DNA from: Flavobacterium psychrophilum
GTDB taxonomy: Bacteria > Bacteroidota > Bacteroidia > Flavobacteriales > Flavobacteriaceae
Reading direction: 5' to 3'
DNA: 64,000 nucleotides
NCBI GenBank assembly: GCA_945890865.1
Contig: CAMDDB010000003.1
Coordinates: 62,001 to 126,000 of the forward strand
A program made the translations under genes and the position numbers. Below are positions 53,082 to 62,107 of the stretch, piece after piece. The notes below the pieces were generated by a model. The model was not told the origin of the DNA, searched no databases, and saw only the letters and a list, made by a program, of their open reading frames with translations. The stretch's first letter is position 1, and each line of letters begins with the position of its first letter.

Positions 53082-53111
53082 CAAATTTAGAATTTATATT
53101 TCTAATAGCAA
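53082..53111 (-). promoter_or_regulatory. Promoter of the pyrR-pyrB-rnz run
   Basis: On the minus strand TAAATTTG (53089-53082) is 19 bases downstream of TTG (53111-53109). The pyrR start at 53066 is 15 bases past the box. No other promoter was recognised within the six-gene run. Confidence 0.72.
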
Positions 53112-53126
53112 TCGTAAAGCAAAAAA

Positions 53127-53158
53127 AATCCCGAAACTAAAATTAGAAACGGGATTAC
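53127..53158 (-). terminator. Terminator after the ABC-F gene
   Basis: AATCCCG at 53128-53134 pairs with CGGGATT at 53151-53157, with inner A/T pairing. On the minus strand the hairpin is followed by a T run, just after the ABC-F stop codon. Confidence 0.8.
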
Positions 53159-53161
53159 TAT

Positions 53162-54838
<1,677 letters not shown>

Positions 54839-54901
54839 TTATTTGTAATTAATATGGCTTATTTTAACTGAATGTTAACAAGAAGGTTGGAATAATACCA
54901 A

Positions 54902-54909
54902 TACATTTG
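54902..54909 (+). promoter_or_regulatory. -7 element of the thioredoxin-like lipoprotein gene
   Basis: TACATTTG is a perfect TAnnTTTG box 25 bases before the start codon at 54935. A TTG lies only 12 bases upstream, so the -33 element is unclear. Confidence 0.45.
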
Positions 54910-54934
54910 TTTTCAGAAATTAATAATCTATTGC

Positions 54935-56338
54935 ATGATTAAAAATTACATTAAATACTCTTTACCCCTATGCTTATTGATTTTTTCTTGTTTTACATCC
55001 TGTAAAAAAGGATTTGAAGCAGACGATTTTGTGGCCTATTTTGGTGGTGAAGTACAAAATCCACAATCAAACTATGTAATTTTTATGAAAGATAATGAGG
55101 TAATTGACACCCTTTATCTAGACAAACAGAATCGATTCATGCATAAATTTGATTCGTTAGCACCCGGATTATATACTTTTAAACACGAACCCGAATACCA
55201 ATACGTTTATTTTGACAAAAATGATAGTTTAATGGTACGTTTAAATGCCTTTGATTTTGACAATTCTATCGTTTTTTGTGGTCGTGGAGATGAAAAAAAC
55301 AATTTCTTAATGGAAATGTATCTCAAGAATGAAGAAGATAAAACAACAATGTACAATGTATTTGATCGTAATGTTGCCTCTTTTATGAAAAATATTGATT
55401 CTAGTTTTTCTGTTCGAAAATCATTTTATTTAAAACGCAAAGCTGAAATTGGTTGGGATGTATCTTTTGATGCTGTTGCAAAAGCTAGCTTAGAATTTCA
55501 TCATATTACAAAAAAAGAAATTTACCCCTATGCACATCAATTTAGAACCGGTGAAAACATAAGAAAATCTTTGCCTTCTAATTATTATGCTCATAGAAAT
55601 GACGTTAATTATGAAACCCCAAAACTAAACAACTACTCGCCATTTATAAAATATGTAAGTATGATGTTAAACAATATGGCTTATGAAAAGAATAAAGGAA
55701 ATCTGTCTGAAAATTCGATTGAAAACAATATTGAAAAATTAAACCTCACAAAGCAACTTATCAGAAATGAAAAAACTAGAAATATAATTCTTAATAATGT
55801 GGCACTAATGTACTTGTTGGAAGACCAAAATATGTACAATAATACCAAATTTATAGAACGTTATTTAGAAATATCAACCGATGCTTCTCTTGAAAAAGAA
55901 ATTAGAACAATTTATACTTCTGTTCAGAATTTAAAAGTTGGCAACACGTTACCCAAAATTGATTTGGTCAACGCAAACAATGAATTGGTAAATTTAAAAT
56001 CACTTATAACTAAACCAACCGTTCTCTATTTTTGGACTACACATGCAGAATCGCACCTGGTAATAGCACACCAAAAAATAAATGCCTTGCAAGAGAAACA
56101 TCCCAACTATAATTTCATTGCTATCAATATAGATGATACACAACCCCATTGGAAAGACGCCTTAAAAAAATATCAATTAACGAGTCCGTTTGAGTTACAT
56201 GCTACAAATTTTGAAGCCATTCGAAATAAATGGGTAATCACCAAAATTCATAGAATTATCATCTTAAATGCTGATGGAACTATAAAAAACGGATTTGCTA
56301 ATTTGTTTGATGTGAATTTTGACAACAACCTAAAATAA
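54935..56338 (+). CDS. TlpA-like thioredoxin-fold lipoprotein without active-site cysteines
   Basis: This 467-residue protein has a lipoprotein signal (Cys19 or Cys23; FSCFTSC). Residues 25-330 are a mixed beta/helical region without a known motif. Residues about 335-467 form a thioredoxin/TlpA-like domain: VGNTLPKIDLVN, LYFWTTHAESH, NFIAINIDD and IHRIIILNADG. The CxxC active site is replaced by Thr368-Thr-His-Ala371 and the cis-proline by histidine. It therefore cannot be a thiol oxidoreductase. The role may be binding or structural. It is monocistronic between two hairpins. Confidence 0.8.
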   Translation: MIKNYIKYSLPLCLLIFSCFTSCKKGFEADDFVAYFGGEVQNPQSNYVIFMKDNEVIDTLYLDKQNRFMHKFDSLAPGLYTFKHEPEYQYVYFDKNDSLMVRLNAFDFDNSIVFCGRGDEKNNFLMEMYLKNEEDKTTMYNVFDRNVASFMKNIDSSFSVRKSFYLKRKAEIGWDVSFDAVAKASLEFHHITKKEIYPYAHQFRTGENIRKSLPSNYYAHRNDVNYETPKLNNYSPFIKYVSMMLNNMAYEKNKGNLSENSIENNIEKLNLTKQLIRNEKTRNIILNNVALMYLLEDQNMYNNTKFIERYLEISTDASLEKEIRTIYTSVQNLKVGNTLPKIDLVNANNELVNLKSLITKPTVLYFWTTHAESHLVIAHQKINALQEKHPNYNFIAINIDDTQPHWKDALKKYQLTSPFELHATNFEAIRNKWVITKIHRIIILNADGTIKNGFANLFDVNFDNNLK

Positions 56339-56340
56339 AA

Positions 56341-56371
56341 AAAAACGTTCTATTAGGAACGTTTTTTTTTA
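56341..56371. terminator. Bidirectional terminator after the thioredoxin-like gene
   Basis: AACGTTC at 56344-56350 pairs with GAACGTT at 56357-56363 around TATTAG. A and T runs flank it. It lies between convergent genes. Confidence 0.88.
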
Positions 56372-56388
56372 AACTATCTTCATGGAAA

Positions 56389-57045
56389 TTACTTGTTCCC
56401 CTTTTCGTAATCTGCAATAAATTGAGCTATACCAATATCGGTTAATGGATGCTTCAACAATCCTGTAATCGAAGATAAAGGTCCGGTCATTACGTCGGCA
56501 CCAATTTTAGCACAATTAATTACATGCATCGTATGACGCACAGAAGCGGCTAAAATTTGCGTTTCAAAACCATAGTTATCATAAATTTGACGAATCTCGT
56601 CGATTAAATTTAATCCATCCGTTGAAACATCATCTAATCTCCCTAAGAAAGGCGAACAATATGTTGCTCCCGCTTTTGCCGCCAATAATGCTTGCCCAGC
56701 AGAGAAAATCAAAGTAACATTTGTTTTAATTCCTTTATCAGAGAAATATTTACATGCTTTTACACCTTCTTTAGTCATCGGTAATTTAACAACGATTTGC
56801 TCATGCAATTCTGCTAATTCTTCCCCTTCTCTAATCATGCCCTCTAGATCCATTGCATTAACTTCAGCACTTACATCACCGTCGACAATGTTACAAATAG
56901 CAACATAATGTTTAAGGATATTATTTTTACCCGTAATACCTTCTTTGGCCATCAATGACGGATTGGTAGTTACTCCATCTAAAATACCTAATTCTTGTGC
57001 TTCTTTAATTTGCTCTAAATTAGCAGTGTCAATAAAAAATTTCAT
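56389..57045 (-). CDS. fsa: Fructose-6-phosphate aldolase/transaldolase
   Basis: With the start at [16 protein letters not shown] the protein has 218 residues. It has the small transaldolase/FSA family fold: [13 protein letters not shown], Schiff-base Lys87 in [40 protein letters not shown], and [10 protein letters not shown]. It is the FSA/TalC-type of about 215-220 residues. It exchanges dihydroxyacetone units among sugar phosphates; whether it is transaldolase or FSA cannot be told from sequence. The longer start at 57129 is upstream of the promoter and is rejected. Confidence 0.93.
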   Translation of the reverse strand: MKFFIDTANLEQIKEAQELGILDGVTTNPSLMAKEGITGKNNILKHYVAICNIVDGDVSAEVNAMDLEGMIREGEELAELHEQIVVKLPMTKEGVKACKYFSDKGIKTNVTLIFSAGQALLAAKAGATYCSPFLGRLDDVSTDGLNLIDEIRQIYDNYGFETQILAASVRHTMHVINCAKIGADVMTGPLSSITGLLKHPLTDIGIAQFIADYEKGNK

Positions 57046-57083
57046 CTTGATAAATTTAAGGTGTTGTTTGTATTTTTGATTTA

Positions 57084-57112
57084 CAAAAGTAAGAAATATG
57101 ATCAGAATACAA
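57084..57112 (-). promoter_or_regulatory. Promoter of fsa
   Basis: On the minus strand TACTTTTG (57091-57084) follows TTG (57112-57110) after 18 bases. The fsa start codon is 38 bases downstream. The promoter lies just after the proteorhodopsin terminator. Confidence 0.65.
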
Positions 57113-57142
57113 TAAAAAAACCGCTCCAAAAATGGAGCGGTT
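57112..57142 (-). terminator. Terminator of proteorhodopsin gene
   Basis: On the minus strand AACCGCTCC and GGAGCGGTT form a nine-pair stem (57142-57134 with 57127-57119) around ATTTTT. A T run follows at 57118-57112. Confidence 0.85.
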
Positions 57143-57169
57143 AATTAAAAACTAAAAATTGAACCGTAC

Positions 57170-57898
57170 TTAGTCTTTAGAAGTTGATTTAACTGCTAAG
57201 TTATAAATAACCAATCCAAATCCAATTTTGTTAATTGCATCAGCAATGTTGTAAGCAACGTCTACACTTCCTTTTCCTAAGAAATCAGTGTACCATCCGT
57301 CAGTTCCTAACATATATCCTAAAGGATATATAGCCCAACCTACTAATACAAACCAACATAAAATTTTGTGAGATGCTAATACATTACCACCAGCTGCTGC
57401 TGCTAATTTAGAAGCTTCTCCAAACCAAATTTCATAAACAATTACAAAATAAGCTAAACCTGAGATGAATCCCCAAAGCGCAGCTTGATCACTAAAAATT
57501 GTTTCTCCAAAGTAACCAGTTACTAACATTACTATCGATAGAAAAATCATTTTCCACAATAAGTTTTGTTTAGCACCTGCAACTTTAAGAATTAAATAAA
57601 ACTCTAAACACATTAATGGCACAGTTAATGCCCAATCAACGTATCTAAAGAAAGTTGGTGATTCTTGAAACGCATTCCAATAATCACGCATGTAAAAATA
57701 ATGTACAGCAGCAATAAAAGTAATCAAACCTGAAACCAATACTGATGTACGCCACTTTTTATCAAATTGACTCAATGATAAAAAGAAAAATGCAGAAGCA
57801 GCCATCATAGCCATACTTCCAATAAAAAAGGTAAACCCAACATAATCATTAGGTAACATTTTTGTTACACTAGATGAAAGAAACATTAAATTTGTCAT
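57170..57898 (-). CDS. Proteorhodopsin, light-driven proton pump
   Basis: With the start at MTNLMFLSSSVTKMLP the protein has 242 residues and seven membrane helices. Helix C reads RYVDWALTVPLMCLEF: Arg85, proton acceptor Asp88, Thr92 and donor Glu99, the DTE pattern of proton pumps. His66 lies near the acceptor. Retinal attaches to Lys224 in DAINKIGFG. The tuning position (PR 105) is Met96, usual for green-absorbing flavobacterial pumps. The longer frame adds 33 residues of low plausibility. It is divergent from blh, which makes its retinal. Confidence 0.95.
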   Translation of the reverse strand: MTNLMFLSSSVTKMLPNDYVGFTFFIGSMAMMAASAFFFLSLSQFDKKWRTSVLVSGLITFIAAVHYFYMRDYWNAFQESPTFFRYVDWALTVPLMCLEFYLILKVAGAKQNLLWKMIFLSIVMLVTGYFGETIFSDQAALWGFISGLAYFVIVYEIWFGEASKLAAAAGGNVLASHKILCWFVLVGWAIYPLGYMLGTDGWYTDFLGKGSVDVAYNIADAINKIGFGLVIYNLAVKSTSKD

Positions 57899-58019
57899 AA
57901 TAAAATAGTTTAAATTAGTTTGTTTGAGTAAATTTATAAAAATAAAATTTAAAATAAAAATTTTTTTGTTCATTTCTTTTATGAAACAGTTAAACAAGAA
58001 TTATAAAATTTAATTAAAA

Positions 58020-58886
58020 ATGAATAAATTATCAATAATAACAAGCTTTGCGGGACTTTGGCTAACTTCTTATTTATCAGATACAAATCAATTAATTTTT
58101 GGTTTTTTTTTAATATTTACCTTCGGAATTTTGCATGGAGCGAATGATTTGGTCCTAATTAATCAATTTGAAAGCAAAAAAAAGACAACTTTTATTAAAA
58201 TTATTGTGTCCTATGTCGTAATTGTAATTGGTTCTGTAATTTTATTTACGGTTTTACCCGTTTTAGCCTTAATAATGTTCCTTCTTGTGAGTGGATATCA
58301 TTTTGGAGAACAGCATTGGGCCTCCCTTATAGAAACTAAATCCAACTTTAGAAAATTGTTTGAACTTATTTATGGTCTATTTATTATTATAGTCCTATTA
58401 TATATAAATGCAGCAGAAGTAAGCAAAATAATTTTCGAAATTACAAACTTCAATTTTCCTTATTCTTATTTTTCAATAGCAGCAATAGCAATTAGTATAC
58501 TATTATTCATTGCTTCTTATGTTATGACGCTAAAAGAAAGAGATTTTAAAAATAATATTTTAGAGCAATTATTTTATTTAGTTGTACTGATAGTAATTTT
58601 TAAAAGCTCCAGTTTGATTTGGGGATTCACTATTTACTTTATTTTTTGGCACAGCATCCCTTCTTTAAATGATCAAATCATTTTCTTATATGGAAAATAC
58701 AATCTAAATCATTTTAAAGAATATGTCAAAACGGCCTTTTGGTATTGGATTATTTCGATAATAGGTATTACTGTATTGTACTTCCTTGCAAAAGATCTTA
58801 TTATTTTTGACGCTTTATTTTTCTCTTTTTTAGCGTCAATTACGTTTCCACATGCAATCGTAATATTAAATATGTTTAAAAAGTAA
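58020..58886 (+). CDS. blh: Beta-carotene 15,15'-dioxygenase Blh
   Basis: This 288-residue membrane protein of the Brp/Blh family splits beta-carotene into two retinals. It has about seven to nine hydrophobic helices with conserved histidines: FGILHGANDL, SGYHFGEQHW, FWHSIPSL and FPHAIVILNMF. These His residues bind iron. It starts 121 bases from the divergent proteorhodopsin gene, so light-harvesting protein and chromophore synthesis are paired. Beta-carotene must come from genes outside the window. No TAnnTTTG box was seen for either gene in the shared region. Confidence 0.93.
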   Translation: MNKLSIITSFAGLWLTSYLSDTNQLIFGFFLIFTFGILHGANDLVLINQFESKKKTTFIKIIVSYVVIVIGSVILFTVLPVLALIMFLLVSGYHFGEQHWASLIETKSNFRKLFELIYGLFIIIVLLYINAAEVSKIIFEITNFNFPYSYFSIAAIAISILLFIASYVMTLKERDFKNNILEQLFYLVVLIVIFKSSSLIWGFTIYFIFWHSIPSLNDQIIFLYGKYNLNHFKEYVKTAFWYWIISIIGITVLYFLAKDLIIFDALFFSFLASITFPHAIVILNMFKK

Positions 58887-58887
58887 G

Positions 58888-59691
58888 TTACAATTTGTAA
58901 TGTTTCATCACTATTTTTTCGAAAACATTATCAGGTAAAATGCGTTTTAATACAATTGAAAACTTTTGCATGAAGACGCCTACTTTATAATGTATTTTAG
59001 GATGTTTTGTATTGATAATGGCATAAATTGCTTCCGCCATTTCATTAGGATTACTGCCACTATCGACATGTAAATTCATTTCTTTTAACGTATTCCCATA
59101 AGAAACCTCGTAGGCCGATCCTTCAACAACCGGTGCATGATATCGACCTGCTGCAATATTTGTAGCAAAATCACCTGGCGCAACATTCGTAATTTGAATT
59201 CCATGGGCTCTCACTTCCATACGAAGGGCTTCCGTAATTAATTCTAACGCTCCTTTGGAAGCCGAATAAATTCCTCGGTAAGGCAATCCCATATACCCTG
59301 CAATAGAGGTAATATTTATAATCAATCCGCATTTTTGCTCGCGCATAGCCGGTAAAACAGCCTTCATAACTTCGATGGGGCCAAATAAATTAGTCTCAAA
59401 ATTATTTCGAATTTCTTCCGACGGAATTTCTTCAATAGGACCCGTGATACCCACTCCTGCATTATTAATCACTACATCAATTTGTCCTTCCTTTTGTATG
59501 ATTTGTGCTACACAATTTAAAATACTTTGCGTATTACGAACATCCAATTGTAATAATGGAAATAAGGATTGGGTTATTGCATCCGGATTTCTACTGGTAC
59601 CATATACTACAAAATCCTTATGATGTAGAAATTCGCCAATTGATTTTCCAATTCCAGAAGATGCACCTGTAATGAAGACAACTTTTTTCAT
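58888..59691 (-). CDS. Short-chain dehydrogenase/reductase
   Basis: This 267-residue SDR has TGASSGIGKSIG (cofactor binding), NNAGVGITG, ITSIAGYMGLPYRG with catalytic serine, and YSASKGALE with catalytic Tyr and Lys. The SDR's C-terminal tail contains a NEMAEAIYAIINTKHPKIHYKVG segment. The substrate is unknown. Its stop lies two bases from the blh stop, with convergent transcription. Confidence 0.92.
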   Translation of the reverse strand: MKKVVFITGASSGIGKSIGEFLHHKDFVVYGTSRNPDAITQSLFPLLQLDVRNTQSILNCVAQIIQKEGQIDVVINNAGVGITGPIEEIPSEEIRNNFETNLFGPIEVMKAVLPAMREQKCGLIINITSIAGYMGLPYRGIYSASKGALELITEALRMEVRAHGIQITNVAPGDFATNIAAGRYHAPVVEGSAYEVSYGNTLKEMNLHVDSGSNPNEMAEAIYAIINTKHPKIHYKVGVFMQKFSIVLKRILPDNVFEKIVMKHYKL

Positions 59692-59732
59692 GTTATATGA
59701 ATATGATACGAAGATAAGAAACTTTTAGGCAT

Positions 59733-59754
59733 AAAAAAATCTCCCAAAGGAGAT
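59733..59754 (-). terminator. Terminator of SRP RNA
   Basis: On the minus strand ATCTCC and GGAGAT pair (59754-59749 with 59744-59739) around TTTG, followed by a T run. It ends the SRP RNA before the SDR gene. Confidence 0.75.
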
Positions 59755-59765
59755 CAAATAAAAAA

Positions 59766-59862
59766 TGGCAAGCGACCTACATCGCACCGCTACAACCACA
59801 TACCTTTGCTGTGTTCCCACCCTGGAGGAGTCTGCAGGAGCTGGTCGTGTAGGACTTGCCGG
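59766..59862 (-). ncRNA. ffs: Signal recognition particle RNA (small bacterial type)
   Basis: On the minus strand the RNA begins near GGCAAGTCCTACACGACC and ends GTAGGTCGCTTGCC, so the ends pair over a long stem. The apical region has CCAGG, then GTG-GGAA-CAC (GGAA tetraloop) and AGCA: the conserved asymmetric loop and 4.5S-like tip that bind the Ffh protein. A promoter with a 19-base spacer lies at 59865-59894 and a hairpin terminator at 59733-59754. A protein frame starting MASDLHRTATTTYLCCV runs antisense across it and is spurious. Confidence 0.9.
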
Positions 59863-59864
59863 TG

Positions 59865-59894
59865 CAAATATACAATCTTTTTATATTTTCACAA
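59865..59894 (-). promoter_or_regulatory. Promoter of SRP RNA
   Basis: On the minus strand TATATTTG (59872-59865) is 19 bases from TTG (59894-59892). Expected transcription starts about five bases on, at the base-paired 5' end of the RNA. Confidence 0.78.
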
Positions 59895-59900
59895 GTAGAA

Positions 59901-59930
59901 TTGCACGTATAAAAAATCATTGTATATTTA
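59901..59930 (+). promoter_or_regulatory. Promoter of the glutaminyl cyclase gene
   Basis: TTG at 59901-59903 and TATATTTA at 59923-59930 (one mismatch to TAnnTTTG) are 19 bases apart. The real start codon is at 59951. The element supports this start over 59765. Confidence 0.55.
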
Positions 59931-59950
59931 CGGTATTAAATATCTATAAC

Positions 59951-60994
59951 ATGTTAAATGGTAAGCTATTCGCTATCATCTTATTAGGCATTATTGCATG
60001 GGGTTGTAAAGATGATGAAAACGAATTAAAAAAATTATTTTCGATTGAAAATCCTACCTTAAAACCGATACTTAAATTAGAAGAAAGTATTGATTTAGCA
60101 GTACTTAATAAAGAGAATAAAATAATTGATTCCGTAGTATATTTTATTAACGATATAAAAATTACTACAGTAAAAGGAAATGAAAAAACCCCTTTTGCAT
60201 TAAAAAATCAAAAATTAGGAAATCAAACACTCACAGCTTCCATCTATTTTGAAGGCAAATTTACAGACATTAGCACGAGTTTTTCAATTTATGCAAGTCG
60301 GGAACCACAAATATTAAATTACAAAATTATCAATACCTATCCTCACGATATCAATGCTTATACCCAAGGTTTTGAATTTTATAACGGAATACTGCTAGAA
60401 GGCACTGGGCAATATAAAGAATCTACCTTGCGAAAAACCGATTATAAAACGGGTAAAATTAGCCAACAAATCAAATTAGACGATACCTATTTTGGTGAAG
60501 GAATTACAGTTTTAAACGGGAAAATTTTTCAACTGACCTGGAAAGAAAAAACTGGTTTTATCTATGATGCCAATACACTTGCCTTAGAAAAAAAGTTCAG
60601 TTTTGAAACCGACGGCTGGGGTCTCACTAATGATGGTAAAAAATTATACATGAGTGATGGTTCTGAAAAAATTTACATCTTAGATCCTACTACTCTTAAA
60701 GTTATTGATTTTATTTGTGTTTACACTGCAGGATCCAAAATTGAGTCTATCAATGAAATGGAATGGATCAATGGGAAAATTTGGGCTAACATTTACCAAA
60801 AAGATGTGATTGCAGTAATTGATCCAATAACGGGTTCTGTTGAAAACGTTATTAATTGTGTAGATTTAAAAAACAAAGTAACTCAACATCCTGAAGTGGA
60901 TTACTTTAACGGAATTGCCTACAACCCCGCCACAAAAACCTATTTTGTTACTGGAAAAAATTGGGACAAAACATTTGAGCTAATAATCAAATAG
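59951..60994 (+). CDS. Glutaminyl-peptide cyclotransferase lipoprotein
   Basis: Starting at MLNGKLFAIILLGIIAWGC the protein has 347 residues with a lipoprotein signal ending in AWGC. It is a beta-propeller glutaminyl cyclase that turns N-terminal glutamine into pyroglutamate: TYPHDINAYTQGFEFYNG, LLEGTGQYKESTLRKTD, YFGEGITVLNGKIFQLTWKE, GWGLTNDGKKLYMSDG, SINEMEWINGKIWANIYQ and HPEVDYFNGIAYNP. An Ig-like N-terminal region (about 40-120) precedes the propeller. It ends one base before the stop of the convergent gene. The longer frame starting at 59765 is antisense to SRP RNA and is rejected. Confidence 0.92.
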   Translation: MLNGKLFAIILLGIIAWGCKDDENELKKLFSIENPTLKPILKLEESIDLAVLNKENKIIDSVVYFINDIKITTVKGNEKTPFALKNQKLGNQTLTASIYFEGKFTDISTSFSIYASREPQILNYKIINTYPHDINAYTQGFEFYNGILLEGTGQYKESTLRKTDYKTGKISQQIKLDDTYFGEGITVLNGKIFQLTWKEKTGFIYDANTLALEKKFSFETDGWGLTNDGKKLYMSDGSEKIYILDPTTLKVIDFICVYTAGSKIESINEMEWINGKIWANIYQKDVIAVIDPITGSVENVINCVDLKNKVTQHPEVDYFNGIAYNPATKTYFVTGKNWDKTFELIIK

Positions 60995-61945
60995 TTAAGC
61001 TACTAATTGTTCTACAATTTTTGCAACTGGCAAAATTGCTTTGGTATTTTCAATACTAGGCCCTGCAACCCAAACGTTTTTGTAGGTAACTTGAGTCGCT
61101 GCTTTTTCAGTAGCTTTCATTCCTATATAAAAACGAATCATTTTAACCCATTTTTTAAAGATTTTATTCTTATTTAAAAAGGTTTCTAAACCCGTTTGTT
61201 TTGTTCCAACTTTTTGAACATATGGAGTATTGATAACTGTACAAGGTGTTCCCGAGATGCGCTCAGTCATCACAATATCTTTAGCAGTGTAATCGACACA
61301 AGCTTGTTTGTACTCTTGAGAAACTCCCGATTCGATGGAAGCAATAAAAGGACTTCCCACAGAAACTCCAACGGCACCATAGTTTAGCATTGCGACTAAA
61401 TCGGCCTTACATCCTACTCCACCAGCGGAAATTACCGGTAACGAAGTATGCGCATTAATCGCTTTGATTAAGGTATCTGGATCCAAATTTCCTCGGTGAC
61501 CACCTGCCAAATTATTCACCGCAATGATGGCATCAGCTCCCAATTGTTCCACTTTTTGAGCAAATGCTACATCGGTTACATCACAAAAGACTTTTATGCC
61601 AACTTTATGTGCTTCTCGAATGGTTTCTTCGGGCGAACCCAATGATGTGATAATAAAATCAACGCCTTCTTCACACAAAATACGAAGTTGCTCTTTGTAT
61701 TTAACATTAGATTTATTGACGATTAAATTGTATCCAAAACTTCCTCCCGCGACTTTTGCAGCTTTTAAAGTTTGAATGGAAGCTTGTAGTTCGGCTAATG
61801 TGCGATAATTTAAGGCTGGGATGCAACCTGCTACACCACTTTTCATTCCTTCAATTACCATTTGTGTGTTGGATACTAAAAACATTGGAGCCATAATTAC
61901 AGGATGCGTAATTTGTAAAAGCGAAGTAAGGGTTTGTTTTTCCAT
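60995..61945 (-). CDS. Nitronate monooxygenase-like flavin enzyme
   Basis: This 316-residue FMN-binding barrel belongs to the 2-nitropropane dioxygenase/nitronate monooxygenase family. It has HPVIMAPMFLVSN, GSFGYNLIV, IITSLGSPEE, DAIIAVNNLAGGHRGN with the catalytic-loop His, SLPVISAGGVG and GAVGVSVGSPFIA. Substrate may be nitronate or an enoyl derivative; the family also includes FabK-like enzymes. A minus-strand promoter at 61965-61972 lies 20 bases upstream. Confidence 0.9.
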   Translation of the reverse strand: MEKQTLTSLLQITHPVIMAPMFLVSNTQMVIEGMKSGVAGCIPALNYRTLAELQASIQTLKAAKVAGGSFGYNLIVNKSNVKYKEQLRILCEEGVDFIITSLGSPEETIREAHKVGIKVFCDVTDVAFAQKVEQLGADAIIAVNNLAGGHRGNLDPDTLIKAINAHTSLPVISAGGVGCKADLVAMLNYGAVGVSVGSPFIASIESGVSQEYKQACVDYTAKDIVMTERISGTPCTVINTPYVQKVGTKQTGLETFLNKNKIFKKWVKMIRFYIGMKATEKAATQVTYKNVWVAGPSIENTKAILPVAKIVEQLVA

Positions 61946-61964
61946 TTGGTCATCAATTTCAAAT

Positions 61965-61972
61965 CAAATATA
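61965..61972 (-). promoter_or_regulatory. -7 element of the nitronate monooxygenase-like gene
   Basis: On the minus strand TATATTTG (61972-61965) is a perfect TAnnTTTG box, 19 bases before the start codon at 61945. No TTG was seen at the usual distance. Confidence 0.5.
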
Positions 61973-62077
61973 CTAAAAAATAAAAGGCTAATTGATTTAT
62001 CTAGCCGCTTTAATAGTTTAGGCATTCAGCAAATCATAATTATTTCTTAAAATTACACATGGCTGCGAAAAATAAAA

Positions 62078-62085
62078 TAAATTTG
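62078..62085 (+). promoter_or_regulatory. -7 element of the metalloprotease gene
   Basis: TAAATTTG is a perfect TAnnTTTG box 22 bases before the start codon at 62108. A good TTG at 18-21 bases was not found. Confidence 0.5.
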
Positions 62086-62107
62086 AAATTCAACTAACCT
62101 TAAAATA

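Noticed and set aside
57899..57997. 33-residue N-terminal extension of proteorhodopsin
   Set aside because: The extra residues are mostly hydrophobic and AT-driven. Family members start just before the MLPNDYVGF region, so the start at 57898 is better.
59765..59950. Upstream extension of the glutaminyl cyclase frame
   Set aside because: The added 62 residues are antisense to the SRP RNA. They precede the lipoprotein signal, which is normally at the N-terminus, and they lie before the promoter at 59901-59930.
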